Part shown: one piece after another, positions 1-5,399 of the stretch | How positions within the stretch are numbered: position 1 is the stretch's first letter | Layout: every line of letters begins with the position of its first letter | The notes under the pieces: model-generated | The model's input: only the letters and a program-made list of their open reading frames with translations | The model's database searches: none | Told to the model about the DNA's origin: nothing | Program-made: the position numbers and the translations under genes | Assembly: GCA_002402325.1 (NCBI GenBank) | Contig: DHFQ01000037.1 | Coordinates: 1 to 5,399, forward strand | DNA: 5,399 nucleotides | Reading direction: 5' to 3' | From: Candidatus Aminicenantes bacterium UBA4820 | Lineage (GTDB): Bacteria > Acidobacteriota > UBA4820

Positions 1-164
1 CTTTAACCCGAAACCCTATTTCCCCATTTCTCCCAACTTTGATGGTTTATATGGGTTTGTGATTGATAACTATTTGTAAAATAAGGATGTTTTAGTAGAC
101 CCTGTTTTGTAGTGCATAATATTAAATGGTGCTTGACATTCACTTTTTTGTGTTATCCCAAAAA
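1..164. other. AT-rich non-coding stretch; possible outer end of an insertion-sequence remnant
   Basis: No convincing gene is visible here. A plus-strand frame is open from the left edge to a TAA at 77-79, reading FNPKPYFPISPNFDGLYGF and then six more residues. It could be the tail of a gene lying to the left, but is short enough to be chance. The region from about 97 (GACCCTGTTTTGTAGTGC) to 164 precedes the transposase-like fragment and may include the left end of that insertion sequence. The matching inverted repeat is not in the window, so its boundary cannot be set. A TTGACA at 133-138 has no good -10 partner. Confidence 0.3.
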
Positions 165-314
165 ATTTTCTTAAGAGTAAAGGTAACACCTAATTCTCCA
201 AAAAAAGCTGTCCAGATCGTTGAATCCTTCAGAGAAGGAGGCAATGCCAATAGAAAAGATAAATCCAAAATCCGACATTGCTATAAAGCGTTGTTATCAA
301 AAGATAATAAATAG
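165..314 (+). pseudogene. Decayed N-terminal fragment of an IS1634-type transposase
   Basis: From 168 the plus strand encodes FLRVKVTPNSPKKAVQ directly followed by IVESFREGG. This closely resembles the N-terminus I know from IS1634-type DDE transposases, which begin MF(V/L)R-(V/L)K-x-TPNSP-(R/K)K, then QIVES-x-REG. The expected initiator methionine corresponds to ATT at 165-167, so the native start appears to be lost. The frame ATG at 126 would add a 13-residue leader absent from the family. After the REGG motif (to 242) the similarity fades, leaving at most a loose echo (KIRHCYKA, against the family's KIVRHVGIA), and the frame stops at 312-314. Intact members of the family are several hundred residues long. 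It faces the exporter operon convergently. Recognition is from memory of the family, not a search. Confidence 0.55.
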
Positions 315-342
315 CAGTAAGAATTTAACATCAAAACGAGAA

Positions 343-357
343 TCACCTATCAGGTGA
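343..357. other. Short perfect hairpin TCACCT-ATC-AGGTGA
   Basis: A 6-base perfect stem with a 3-base loop lies about 90 bases past the end of the operon. On the minus strand it is followed by TTCTCGTTTTG, so it could be a weak back-up terminator. On the plus strand the following bases are A-rich (AAGACAAAAAAAGG), which does not suit a plus-strand terminator. Inverted repeats this short are common by chance. Confidence 0.2.
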
Positions 358-387
358 AAGACAAAAAAAGGGATGGTAGGGAAAATT

Positions 388-425
388 GCCGCTATGATTT
401 CTTTTGCCAACTGACAATCATCGGC
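388..425 (-). terminator. Candidate terminator stem-loop downstream of the exporter operon
   Basis: GCCG (388-391) plus ATGATT (394-399) can pair with AATCAT (416-421) plus CGGC (422-425). This gives a ten-pair stem with a 2-base bulge and a 16-base loop. Read on the minus strand the stem is followed by AATTTTCCC, which is only a short U tract. The distal edge is 22 bases beyond the stop of the last permease, where an operon terminator would be expected. The bulge, long loop and short U tract make this a moderate call. Confidence 0.35.
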
Positions 426-446
426 TAATGAGTGACCCTCTGACTA

Positions 447-1547
447 TTATTGAGTTCTCTTTTTGAAAAGCGCCGCTGCCGCAATGAGAGTGAATAACGC
501 TATAGGAATAAGAGGCAAAGTCATCTTTATGACATCTGAAGTGAGTGGGTCCTCCAGAAAAACATTTCTTGAAATTAAGATGATGTATCTCAGCGGATTT
601 ATGTAAGCAAGAATCCTTAACGAGTATGGAATATTTTCAATCGGTGAAACAAAACCACTTAAAAGAACAGCAGGGACGAAGTAGGTAAAAGCACCAAGGA
701 ATCCCTGTTGCTGCGTTTTTGCAAGAGATGAAATGAAAAGCCCGACTCCAACTATTGAGAAAAGAAAAATCACCATTGCCAGAAAGAGAACAAGAGGCGA
801 GCCGGTTATCGGTATTCTAAAGAAAATTACAACAATGGCGATTAGAGCGACACCTTCAATCAAACCTATGAGAACGGAGGGAATCATTTTTCCAAAGAGA
901 ATTTCTATTGGTCTTAAAGGGGAAACAAGAAGTTGTTCAAAAGTGCCGAGTTCCCTTTCTCTTGCAATAGAAAGTGAAGTAATTATCAAAGCAATCAGGT
1001 TTATCAGGATGCCTAAAAGGGCAGGAACCGTGCTCCATAAAGGGTTCAGATTTTCATTGAACCATATTCTTGAAACAAGAATATCCTTGTTTGCCTCTTT
1101 TGATATTTCATTTGAAAACTCCCTTGAAACCCGATTCAAGTAGCCCTGAATTATGAAAGCGGCATTCGCCTTTCGTCCATCAAGAATCAATTGAATTGTT
1201 GCAGTTTGTCCCGACTCAATTTCTGCTGAAAACCTCTGTCCGATGTGGGCGACACAAATTGTTTCCTGCAACTCAATCGCATTTGTTACATCTTCCTGCG
1301 AATGATAGAACCTGACATCAGAGAATGTCTCCTTCATAGCAACGAGCCTTGAAACAAACTCTCTCCCCATTGTGCCCCTATCTTCAAGATAGATTCCAAG
1401 AGAATTATTCCTGACTTCATAGGTTGCTGCAAAACTTAAAACAAGAAGCTGAATTATAGGTGGCACTATAAGCACCAGCCTACTTTTTTTATCACCCCAT
1501 ACAACTCGGAATTCTTTTATAATAAGCCGAATTATTCTGTTAAACAT
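447..1547 (-). CDS. ABC-2 family exporter permease, second subunit (YbhR-like)
   Basis: This 366-residue inner-membrane protein is the partner of the upstream permease. It begins MFNRIIRLIIKEFRVVWGDK, followed by a first membrane helix (about 23-41). An extracytoplasmic domain (about 42-170) includes LDGRKANAA (122-130), the family's DG-x-x-x-N-x-A motif. Five more hydrophobic segments lie at about 172-196, 218-243, 250-276, 282-303 and 341-361. Diagnostic stretches are ARERELGTFEQLLVSPLRP (195-213), TQQQGFLGAF (278-287) and LLSGFVSPIENIP (295-307). The size fits E. coli YbhR (about 368 residues). The frame is open further up to an ATG at 1616, but that would add a hydrophobic leader lying over the last helix of the upstream gene in another frame and would overlap it by 77 bases. 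The ATG at 1547 gives the expected N-terminus and an 8-base overlap (ATGTTTAA) like the previous junction. It has no clear Shine-Dalgarno, so translation is probably coupled. It is the last gene of the operon. Confidence 0.92.
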   Translation of the reverse strand: MFNRIIRLIIKEFRVVWGDKKSRLVLIVPPIIQLLVLSFAATYEVRNNSLGIYLEDRGTMGREFVSRLVAMKETFSDVRFYHSQEDVTNAIELQETICVAHIGQRFSAEIESGQTATIQLILDGRKANAAFIIQGYLNRVSREFSNEISKEANKDILVSRIWFNENLNPLWSTVPALLGILINLIALIITSLSIARERELGTFEQLLVSPLRPIEILFGKMIPSVLIGLIEGVALIAIVVIFFRIPITGSPLVLFLAMVIFLFSIVGVGLFISSLAKTQQQGFLGAFTYFVPAVLLSGFVSPIENIPYSLRILAYINPLRYIILISRNVFLEDPLTSDVIKMTLPLIPIALFTLIAAAALFKKRTQ

Positions 1548-2667
1548 CGTCAAGAGACCATTTTGTTTTAATGATAGTAGCAGAAAGAAAAACAAAACCA
1601 AAAAGAGAGACAACAATCATATTGGGAATAATCAACGCCCAAATATTTCCAGCGAGAAAAAGAGATTGAAGAGTTGAAACAAAATATAGAGGCGGCGTGC
1701 AGTGAGACAAAATCCTGATCAAAAAAGGCATACTCTTAACTTCAAAAACTATCCCTGATAACAAAAGAGATGGAAGGTATCCAAGAATTAAAGAAATTTG
1801 TGTGGCAACAAGTTGGTTTCTGGTCAAAGTGGAGATCAAAAGTCCTAACCCCAGCGCTGTACATAAATAAATGGAAGAAGCGACAACAAGGACAATAACT
1901 GATCCCCTGAAAGGAACACCCATTAATAGAGTAGAAACAGCCGTAACCATACCCATTGCAATCATTCCAAGAAGAAAATAGGGAACAAATTTCCCAAACA
2001 AAAACTCAAAGGCATTAATAGGGGTGGCAAGCAATGCCTCCATTGTCCCCCTCTCCCATTCCCGTGCTACCACGAGTGAAGTAAGCATTGTTCCGATCAA
2101 TGTCATTATCAGCGCAATTGACCCGGGAAGCAAAGATGAACGCGATTTCATCTCTTCATTAAACCAGACCCGTGATTCAATATTGACAAGATTTGTCAAA
2201 GGTCTTTCATTTTTTATGCCCTTTTGCATCAACCATATTCCGACCACCCCTTCAACATAATTAAGCGTTAGTTCAGCAGTATTGGATTGACTACCACATA
2301 TCAGTGCTTGAACATCTATTCCTTTTCCCGTATGAACCTTTTTTGCAAAATCATAGGGAATTATAATGAGAGCATTAAGTTTGCCACTTATGACCTTTTC
2401 TTCCAATTCTTTTCTATCCTTTGCAAATGTTACTTTGAAATACTTGCTGTTTACAAAACTCATTAAAAGGTCATTGGCTTCAGGTGATGAGGACTCATTG
2501 ACAACCCCTATTTTGAGGTTATCTATATCAAGTGATATACCATAACCAAATAGAACAAGAAAAATGAGTGGAAGAATAAATGCCATAATTATGCTACTTG
2601 GATCGCGTATAATTTGAAGGCTCTCCTTTTTAATCAAAGCGATAACTCTTAACCCTCTCTTACTCAT
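1540..2667 (-). CDS. ABC-2 family exporter permease, first subunit (YbhS-like)
   Basis: This 375-residue inner-membrane permease should form half of the transport channel. The cytoplasmic N-terminus (LIKKESLQIIRDPSS, 11-25) leads into a first membrane helix (about 26-44). A large extracytoplasmic domain follows (about 47-178), with CGSQSNTA (124-131) at the position of the usual DG-x-x-x-N-x-A motif. Five further hydrophobic segments lie at about 179-201, 222-248, 256-280, 289-309 and 343-366. The hallmark of the family is AREWERGTMEALLATPI (201-217) after the second helix, and SLLLSGIVFEVKSMP (300-314) is typical of the fifth helix and following loop. Length and gene order fit E. coli YbhS (about 377 residues). 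The start at 2667 overlaps the ATPase stop as ATGAGTAA and has AAGGAAG upstream. The stop overlaps the next permease by eight bases. It most likely pairs with that permease and is driven by the upstream ATPase; the substrate is unknown. Confidence 0.92.
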   Translation of the reverse strand: MSKRGLRVIALIKKESLQIIRDPSSIIMAFILPLIFLVLFGYGISLDIDNLKIGVVNESSSPEANDLLMSFVNSKYFKVTFAKDRKELEEKVISGKLNALIIIPYDFAKKVHTGKGIDVQALICGSQSNTAELTLNYVEGVVGIWLMQKGIKNERPLTNLVNIESRVWFNEEMKSRSSLLPGSIALIMTLIGTMLTSLVVAREWERGTMEALLATPINAFEFLFGKFVPYFLLGMIAMGMVTAVSTLLMGVPFRGSVIVLVVASSIYLCTALGLGLLISTLTRNQLVATQISLILGYLPSLLLSGIVFEVKSMPFLIRILSHCTPPLYFVSTLQSLFLAGNIWALIIPNMIVVSLFGFVFLSATIIKTKWSLDDV

Positions 2668-4390
2668 CTATTTCTTCCTTTGAATTCAGTTTGATAAGTT
2701 CAATAAATGCGGTTTCAAGGGTTGGATCTTTCATTTCATCAGAAACAATACTTTGTTTAATTTTATCTGGCGTCTCACACATTATTACTTTTCCAGAATA
2801 CATAAGAGCAATACGGTCACAATATTCAGCCTCATCAATAAAATGTGTAGTTACTATTATTGAAATACCACCTTCAACCATTGCGTTGATCCTTCCCCAG
2901 AATTCTCTTCTTGTAATTGGATCAACGCCACTTGTTGGTTCATCAAGAAAAAGGACTGTAGGTTTATGCATTATGGCACAAGCCAATGAAAGTCTCTGTT
3001 TAAAACCAAGAGGGAGGTTGTTAGATTTTTCATCTTTGAGTGAACTTAGTTGAAATCTTTCTAAAGTATCAAAGATAATATTCTTTAGTTCTTCCCCTTT
3101 TAGCCCGTAGATACCGCCAAAGAAATTGAGGTTCTCTATTACTTTCAAGTCGCCATAAAGGCTAAATTTTTGAGCCATATAACCAATTTTTTCTCTTGCC
3201 TGAACGGTGGAATTTATAAGGTCTACTCCCGCAATTCTTGCCCACCCTGACGTTGCTCTCAGTAACCCACACATCATTTTGAATGTCGTGCTTTTCCCAG
3301 CACCGTTAGGCCCAAGAAGTCCAAAAACTTCACCCCTTCCAACCTTAAAGGAAACATTTTTAACTGCAGTAAAATTGCCAAACTTCTTCGTCAGTCCTTT
3401 AACTTCAACTACAACTTTCTCCGATGGTAATTCATCCCCTTTGTCTATATTTCCTGCCGTTGCTGAATTTAGCCTCTCTTTTGATATTCCTCCCATCATC
3501 TTTATAAAAGCATCCTCAAATCGTGGAACTGTTCTTTTTACACTCACCGCTTCTTCAAATTTGGGGCTAACAGACACATAATCTCTCATTACTATTCTTA
3601 CTCTACTGCCTTGAATGGTGCTATCCAGAATGTCGTCTCTTTTTTGAGTTTCAAGAGCAAAATGGCGTTTTATTTTCTGGTCTCTCAATTCAATAAGATA
3701 AACTGAAATGCTTTCATTTTTTGATAGTTCAGATGGAATACCCTTATAAAGTAATCTACCCTCATTAAGAAGTAATACTTCCGAACATTTTTCAGCCTCA
3801 TCAAGATAAGAGGTGCTCCAAACGATTGTAACGCCATCTTTTGCAATTTCATTTATCATTTGCCAAAATTCTCTACGAGAAAGAGGATCAATTCCGACGC
3901 TCGGTTCATCAAGAAGTAGTATTAAAGGGTTGCTTATGAGACAACAGGCAAGCCCGAGTTTTTGCTTCATTCCACCAGAAAGATTTCCCGCAAATCTTTC
4001 TTTGAAAGGTTTAAGTCCCGTAAAAGAAAGAAGTTTAGCAAACGATCCGTTTTTTTCTTTTTCTTTTATTCCGTGAAGATCTGAATATAATGTCAGGTTT
4101 TCATTTACAGTAAGATCTTCATAAAGGCCAAATTTTTGAGGCATATAACTTAACATTTCTCTTATGGTAGATATCTCTCTTCCTGACATCTTTATTGAAC
4201 CAGAAGATGGTTTTAGCAACCCTGCTAACAATCTAAGAAGTGTTGTCTTCCCCGCACCATCAGGGCCCACTATTCCTGTAACACATCCACCTTTAATCTC
4301 TGCACTTATACTTGAAAGTGCTTCAATTCCTGAGCCTTTGAATTTCTTTGACAATGATTCAATGCTTATTTCTATTCCTGAAGAGGACAT
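2660..4390 (-). CDS. YbhF-type ABC exporter ATPase with two fused nucleotide-binding domains
   Basis: This 576-residue cytoplasmic ATPase carries two tandem ABC domains, so one chain can supply both ATP sites of the exporter. NBD1: Walker A GPDGAGKTT (42-50), Q-loop Q85 in YMPQKFGLYEDLTV, signature LSGGMKQK (137-144), Walker B LILLLDEP with D161/E162, D-loop SVGIDP. NBD2: Walker A GPNGAGKST (360-368), Q-loop Q407 in YMAQKFSLYGDLKV, degenerate signature LPLGFKQR (459-466), Walker B VLFLDEP with D483/E484, switch histidine H516 in TTHFIDEAE. NBD1 has serine (S194 in STSYLDEAE) where that histidine should be. Each half ends in a similar tail (VPRFEDAFIKMM, 288-299; DPTLETAFIELI, 555-566), which supports origin by tandem duplication. 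Length and motifs match E. coli YbhF (about 578 residues). The start follows the adaptor stop as TAACATG with no clear Shine-Dalgarno, suggesting reinitiation; the stop overlaps the first permease by eight bases. It should energise both downstream permeases. Confidence 0.94.
   Translation of the reverse strand: MSSSGIEISIESLSKKFKGSGIEALSSISAEIKGGCVTGIVGPDGAGKTTLLRLLAGLLKPSSGSIKMSGREISTIREMLSYMPQKFGLYEDLTVNENLTLYSDLHGIKEKEKNGSFAKLLSFTGLKPFKERFAGNLSGGMKQKLGLACCLISNPLILLLDEPSVGIDPLSRREFWQMINEIAKDGVTIVWSTSYLDEAEKCSEVLLLNEGRLLYKGIPSELSKNESISVYLIELRDQKIKRHFALETQKRDDILDSTIQGSRVRIVMRDYVSVSPKFEEAVSVKRTVPRFEDAFIKMMGGISKERLNSATAGNIDKGDELPSEKVVVEVKGLTKKFGNFTAVKNVSFKVGRGEVFGLLGPNGAGKSTTFKMMCGLLRATSGWARIAGVDLINSTVQAREKIGYMAQKFSLYGDLKVIENLNFFGGIYGLKGEELKNIIFDTLERFQLSSLKDEKSNNLPLGFKQRLSLACAIMHKPTVLFLDEPTSGVDPITRREFWGRINAMVEGGISIIVTTHFIDEAEYCDRIALMYSGKVIMCETPDKIKQSIVSDEMKDPTLETAFIELIKLNSKEEIDE
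2674..2680 (-). promoter_or_regulatory. Ribosome binding site of the first permease gene
   Basis: On the minus strand AAGGAAG is followed by AAATAG and the ATG at 2667. It lies inside the last codons of the ATPase gene. It is the best purine-rich site at the three downstream exporter junctions. The ATPase and second permease starts lack one and probably depend on coupling to the preceding gene. Confidence 0.6.
3155..3183 (-). repeat. Q-loop direct repeat, copy 2 (within NBD2 codons)
   Basis: This is the partner of 4121-4149 and encodes most of YMAQKFSLY in NBD2. A second, shorter perfect match with the same 966-base offset lies in the Walker B/D-loop region: the 13 bases GGTTCATCAAGAA (plus strand) at 2937-2949 and 3903-3915. 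Confidence 0.85.
4121..4149 (-). repeat. Q-loop direct repeat, copy 1 (within NBD1 codons)
   Basis: This 29-base stretch encodes most of YMPQKFGLY in NBD1. It matches positions 3155-3183 (NBD2) at 27 of 29 bases, 966 bases (322 codons) away. It is a trace of the internal duplication of the ATPase gene and not a mobile repeat. Both mismatches change the amino acid, and all seven shared residues use the same codons. Confidence 0.85.
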
Positions 4391-4391
4391 G

Positions 4392-5360
4392 TTACTTTAA
4401 ATTTATATAAACCGTTACTGGCATCCCCTGTCTCAATTCCCCTGATGAATTTGAAACAATTATCCTCACCCGATAGACAAGATTTGTCCTTATTTCTTTT
4501 GTCTCGACTGACTTTGGCGTGAACTCCGCTGTCGGTGAGATAAATCCCAATCGTCCAGAATAAGTTTTACCATTGTCTGTTTTCACCACTGCATCCATCC
4601 CCGGCATTATGCGCCCAAGCTCTTTTTCATTAATGTAAGCCCTTACCCATACCGGATCCATTATTGAAATAGTAAAAACAGGATCACCCGAAGCAACATA
4701 ATCACCACCTTCATGGACTCTTGTTTGAATTATTCCATTTGTTGGAGCAGTTAATTTAGAATCTGATAACTTTCTTTTCGCTTCTTCAAGAGTAGCCACA
4801 GCCTGTTCCATTGCACCGCGCGCTGATTCTATTTCTTCAGATCTAAAACCTACCTGAGCAAGATTCAATTTTTCTCTTGCGGCTTTAAGATTGGCGTTAG
4901 CTTGATCTCTTATTGATTCAAAATTGTCAAAATTAGACTGTGATATTACTCCACCGTCAAGAAGTGCTTTTGCTCTTACAAAATTCTTGTCGGCATTTAC
5001 AGAAGCAGCCTGTGCCGCTTCAAGGTCTGCAATTGCTACCTTAATTTCCTCTGGCCTTGACCCATTTTCAAGTTTTAACAGGTCTGCCGTTTTTGCCCTT
5101 AAAGCCCCCTCTGCCTGCCGAACAGCATCTTGAAAATATTCAGGTTCCAATTCAGCCAGGAGGTCACCTTCTTTAACCGATTCTCCCTCGTCGACATAAA
5201 GGTGCAAAATTCTTCCAGGAACTTCAAAACCGAGCCTTACTTCTCTTATTTCTATGTTTCCTTGAAGTTCAATAGTTGATTTTTTCTCTGTGTTACTACA
5301 TCTACAAAAAACGAAACATGCTACAGAAAAAAATATTGTTATATTATTTTTCCATTTCAT
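4392..5360 (-). CDS. HlyD/YbhG-type periplasmic adaptor (membrane-fusion) protein of an ABC exporter
   Basis: This is a 322-residue periplasmic adaptor that should link the inner-membrane ABC pump to an outer-membrane duct. Residues 1-21 form a signal or anchor segment: a basic start (MKWKNN), a hydrophobic stretch, and cysteines at 15, 19 and 21. It may be a lipoprotein, but no cysteine has a good lipobox. A first lipoyl half follows (about 37-72, with FEVPGRI and VDEGESVKEGDLLAELEP). Next is an alpha-helical hairpin (about 75-200) whose halves carry the related motifs GSRPEEI (100-106) and GFRSEEI (171-177). The second lipoyl half (SKLTAPTNGIIQTRVHEGGDYV, 201-222) and a beta-barrel end (WVRAYINEKELGRI; RTNLVYRVRI, 291-300) complete it. 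This order and length match YbhG of E. coli (about 330 residues). I chose the ATG at 5360 because AGAGGA lies just upstream and it overlaps the preceding stop as ATGA. A start at 5384 would add eight polar residues before the signal. It is first of four exporter genes, one base upstream of the ATPase. The substrate is unknown. Confidence 0.9.
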   Translation of the reverse strand: MKWKNNITIFFSVACFVFCRCSNTEKKSTIELQGNIEIREVRLGFEVPGRILHLYVDEGESVKEGDLLAELEPEYFQDAVRQAEGALRAKTADLLKLENGSRPEEIKVAIADLEAAQAASVNADKNFVRAKALLDGGVISQSNFDNFESIRDQANANLKAAREKLNLAQVGFRSEEIESARGAMEQAVATLEEAKRKLSDSKLTAPTNGIIQTRVHEGGDYVASGDPVFTISIMDPVWVRAYINEKELGRIMPGMDAVVKTDNGKTYSGRLGFISPTAEFTPKSVETKEIRTNLVYRVRIIVSNSSGELRQGMPVTVYINLK

Positions 5361-5399
5361 TTTATCCTCTTTTGTTTCCCCCATTTCTCTATTGCGAGT
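5357..5399 (-). CDS. 3' end of an unidentified upstream operon gene (partial)
   Basis: A minus-strand frame is open from the right window edge and ends with the residues LAIEKWGKQKRIK and a TGA stop at 5357-5359. This stop overlaps the adaptor start codon as ATGA, the classic 4-base translational coupling seen between operon genes. That junction, together with coupled junctions further down, is the main reason to regard the 13-codon tail as real. The tail is too short to identify. In YbhGFSR-type operons the gene at this position is often a TetR-family repressor (CecR/YbiH in E. coli) or, in other lineages, a TolC-type outer-membrane protein. The basic, helical-looking tail would fit either. 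Open frames this short also arise by chance. Confidence 0.5.
   Translation of the reverse strand, partial: LAIEKWGKQKRIK
5365..5370 (-). promoter_or_regulatory. Ribosome binding site of the adaptor gene
   Basis: On the minus strand AGAGGA is followed by TAAA and the ATG at 5360. It lies inside the end of the upstream frame. It helps decide for the start at 5360 over the in-frame ATG at 5384, which would put a charged, non-signal sequence ahead of the hydrophobic segment. The 4-base spacing is somewhat short. Confidence 0.55.

Larger units (their letters stand above)
315..446. other. Spacer between the transposase remnant and the exporter operon
   Basis: This is the convergent gap between the plus-strand transposase fragment and the end of the minus-strand operon. 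It holds the candidate terminator (388-425) and a small hairpin (343-357). Two overlapping frames without start codons are open through parts of it: minus strand 297 to about 435, and plus strand 321 to 428. Neither has a ribosome site or recognisable product, and the plus-strand one ends in tandem stops TAA TGA. It may include further decayed insertion-sequence DNA. Confidence 0.4.

Noticed and set aside
2..79. Plus-strand frame open from the left edge, ending TAA at 77-79
   Set aside because: It has only 25 codons, no identifiable family, and two other frames are also open for much of the same stretch, so chance cannot be excluded. It is noted within the 1-164 entry.
133..160. TTGACA at 133-138 as a -35 promoter box
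   Set aside because: No acceptable -10 hexamer lies 16-18 bases downstream; the nearest candidate (TATCCC, 15-base spacing) is poor.
297..435. Minus-strand frame open for about 45 codons in the spacer, containing LAKEIIAAIFPTIPFFVFHL
   Set aside because: It has no ATG start or ribosome site, and it covers the candidate terminator and part of the transposase-like fragment on the other strand. It could be relic DNA, but I cannot support it as a gene.
733..1143. Plus-strand open frame of 136 codons opposite the second permease
   Set aside because: It is antisense to a clear membrane protein gene, its translation is rich in K, R, I and T with no recognisable domain, and no ribosome site was seen. 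The same applies to the other plus-strand frames between about 2024 and 5133.
1548..1616. Upstream in-frame start at 1616 for the second permease, adding 23 mostly hydrophobic residues
   Set aside because: It overlaps the previous gene by 77 bases, and the leader is an out-of-frame reading of that gene's last membrane helix. The start at 1547 gives the normal family N-terminus and an 8-base overlap.
5361..5384. Alternative adaptor start at 5384
   Set aside because: It would put eight polar and charged residues before the signal segment and overlap the upstream frame by 28 bases. The start at 5360 has AGAGGA and an ATGA coupling.
1..5399. Search for CRISPR arrays, tRNA or rRNA genes, riboswitches, toxin-antitoxin pairs and defence genes
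   Set aside because: No regularly spaced repeats, no tRNA-like cloverleaf, and no coding space outside the transporter operon large enough for such systems were seen by eye.

Overview
The window is a tightly packed minus-strand operon for an ABC-2 type exporter of the YbhGFSR class, followed downstream by a short AT-rich spacer that carries what looks like a decayed transposase start. A HlyD/YbhG-type periplasmic adaptor implies a Gram-negative (diderm) cell envelope. The DNA is AT-rich, with many TAT, AAA, TTT and CTT codons. No rRNA, tRNA or other taxonomic marker is present, so I do not name a taxon.

Layout, read in the direction of transcription (right to left): the last 13 codons of an unidentified upstream gene (5357-5399); the membrane-fusion adaptor (4392-5360); a double ATPase with two nucleotide-binding domains in one chain (2660-4390); a first ABC-2 permease (1540-2667, YbhS-like); and a second ABC-2 permease (447-1547, YbhR-like). 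All four junctions are coupled: a 4-base ATGA overlap, a 1-base gap (TAACATG), an 8-base overlap (ATGAGTAA) and another 8-base overlap (ATGTTTAA). The operon promoter and any regulator lie beyond the right edge. A stem-loop at 388-425 is a candidate terminator. Positions 1-446 hold no convincing intact gene. On the plus strand at 165-314 there is an apparent remnant of the N-terminus of an IS1634-type transposase.

How the genes work together: the two permeases should form a heterodimeric inner-membrane channel. The tandem ATPase should supply both nucleotide-binding domains. The adaptor should connect the pump to an outer-membrane exit duct of TolC type, which is not identifiable in this window. 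The substrate cannot be read from the sequence. In Escherichia coli the equivalent operon is linked to drug efflux or drug sensitivity.

This is a recognisable transporter operon, and I found no sign of a previously undescribed system. The most interesting feature is the asymmetry of the ATPase. NBD1 lacks the switch histidine and NBD2 lacks the LSGGQ serine-glycine. Both losses fall on the same composite ATP site, leaving one consensus site and one degenerate site.
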